Positions 52,865 through 52,881 of a stretch of DNA of 52,881 nt are shown piece after piece (the stretch's first letter is position 1; each line of letters opens with the position of its first letter). The stretch spans positions 1-52,881 of the forward strand of contig JARGFR010000003.1 of NCBI GenBank assembly GCA_029210985.1, in the 5' to 3' direction. Origin of the DNA: Spirochaetaceae bacterium (GTDB taxonomy: Bacteria; Spirochaetota; Spirochaetia; DSM-2461). A program made the position numbers and the translations under genes. Below the pieces are notes generated by a model that saw only the letters and a program-made list of their open reading frames with translations, was not told the DNA's origin and ran no database searches.

Positions 52865-52881
52865 TGCCGCCGCAAATCCCG
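52864..52881 (+). CDS. Start of a further operon gene (cut by window end)
   Basis: ATG overlapping the GDSL stop (TAATG); only six codons (MPPQIP) are visible. The overlap pattern supports a third coupled gene. Nothing can be said of its function. Confidence 0.4.

Noticed and set aside
1-52881. CRISPR arrays, insertion sequences, prophage, tRNA or rRNA genes
   Set aside because: No regular spaced repeats, transposase or integrase motifs, or cloverleaf/rRNA sequences were seen on either strand.

Overview
This window is gene-dense chromosomal DNA of moderate-to-high GC, most likely from a free-living spirochaete of the Spirochaeta/Sphaerochaeta type. That is inference. It rests on three substrate-binding proteins whose signal peptides run straight into the motif ANGGS(E/D), on several outer-membrane-type beta-barrel proteins ending in His-Phe, on a 29-residue basic protein of the AURKAIP1/COX24 type, and on the mix of TRAP, ABC and GPH transporters. 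I see no insertion sequence, prophage, CRISPR array, tRNA or rRNA gene.

Layout. (1) 1-5111 (+): the end of a sigma-54 activator, its histidine kinase, two tandem palindromes, a near-consensus sigma-54 promoter and a TRAP transporter (dctPQM), forming one regulatory unit. (2) 5167-14190 (-): a purine operon purL-E-C-F-M-N led by a guanine-type purine riboswitch, with an outer-membrane-like protein gene 9 bp behind purN. (3) 14269-18212: a GPH-type symporter (-), then a polar amino-acid ABC importer (+). (4) 18281-23018 (+): a heterodimeric ABC exporter with one degenerate ATP site, then a lipoprotein. (5) 23038-25390 (-): a beta-barrel protein and a TetR regulator. (6) 25769-28110: an unusual fusion of a TagD-like cytidylyltransferase with an EamA transporter (+), convergent with nadA (-). 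(7) 28244-34676 (-): an AI-2E-family permease, the pstSCAB phosphate importer with four 11-bp-spaced PHO-box-like repeats upstream, and a hypothetical exported protein. (8) 34828-38339: ackA-pssA, a DJ-1 protein and a PgeF laccase-domain protein. (9) 38355-43950: a DEAD-box helicase with a long charged tail, a 7-TM receptor whose cytoplasmic SpoIIE/PP2C-like domain has lost its catalytic motifs, and a degenerate DXS/transketolase-like protein. (10) 44033-52881: a tiny basic protein, rpoZ-miaA, a DUF2147 protein, a pteridine-reductase-like SDR with folB, an RlmN-like radical SAM enzyme, asnS, a 57-residue ORF, prs, a sugar-type nucleotidyltransferase and a GDSL hydrolase.

How the genes work together. 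The two-component pair probably senses an organic acid and switches on the TRAP importer through sigma-54. The riboswitch should tune de novo IMP synthesis to guanine or hypoxanthine, and prs supplies PRPP to the same pathway. The pst genes look phosphate-starvation controlled. In all three importer operons a stem-loop follows the binding-protein gene, as expected if that protein is made in excess over the membrane subunits. Five genes lack a Shine-Dalgarno sequence and have a TANNNT box 6-8 nt before the start codon, suggesting leaderless transcripts.
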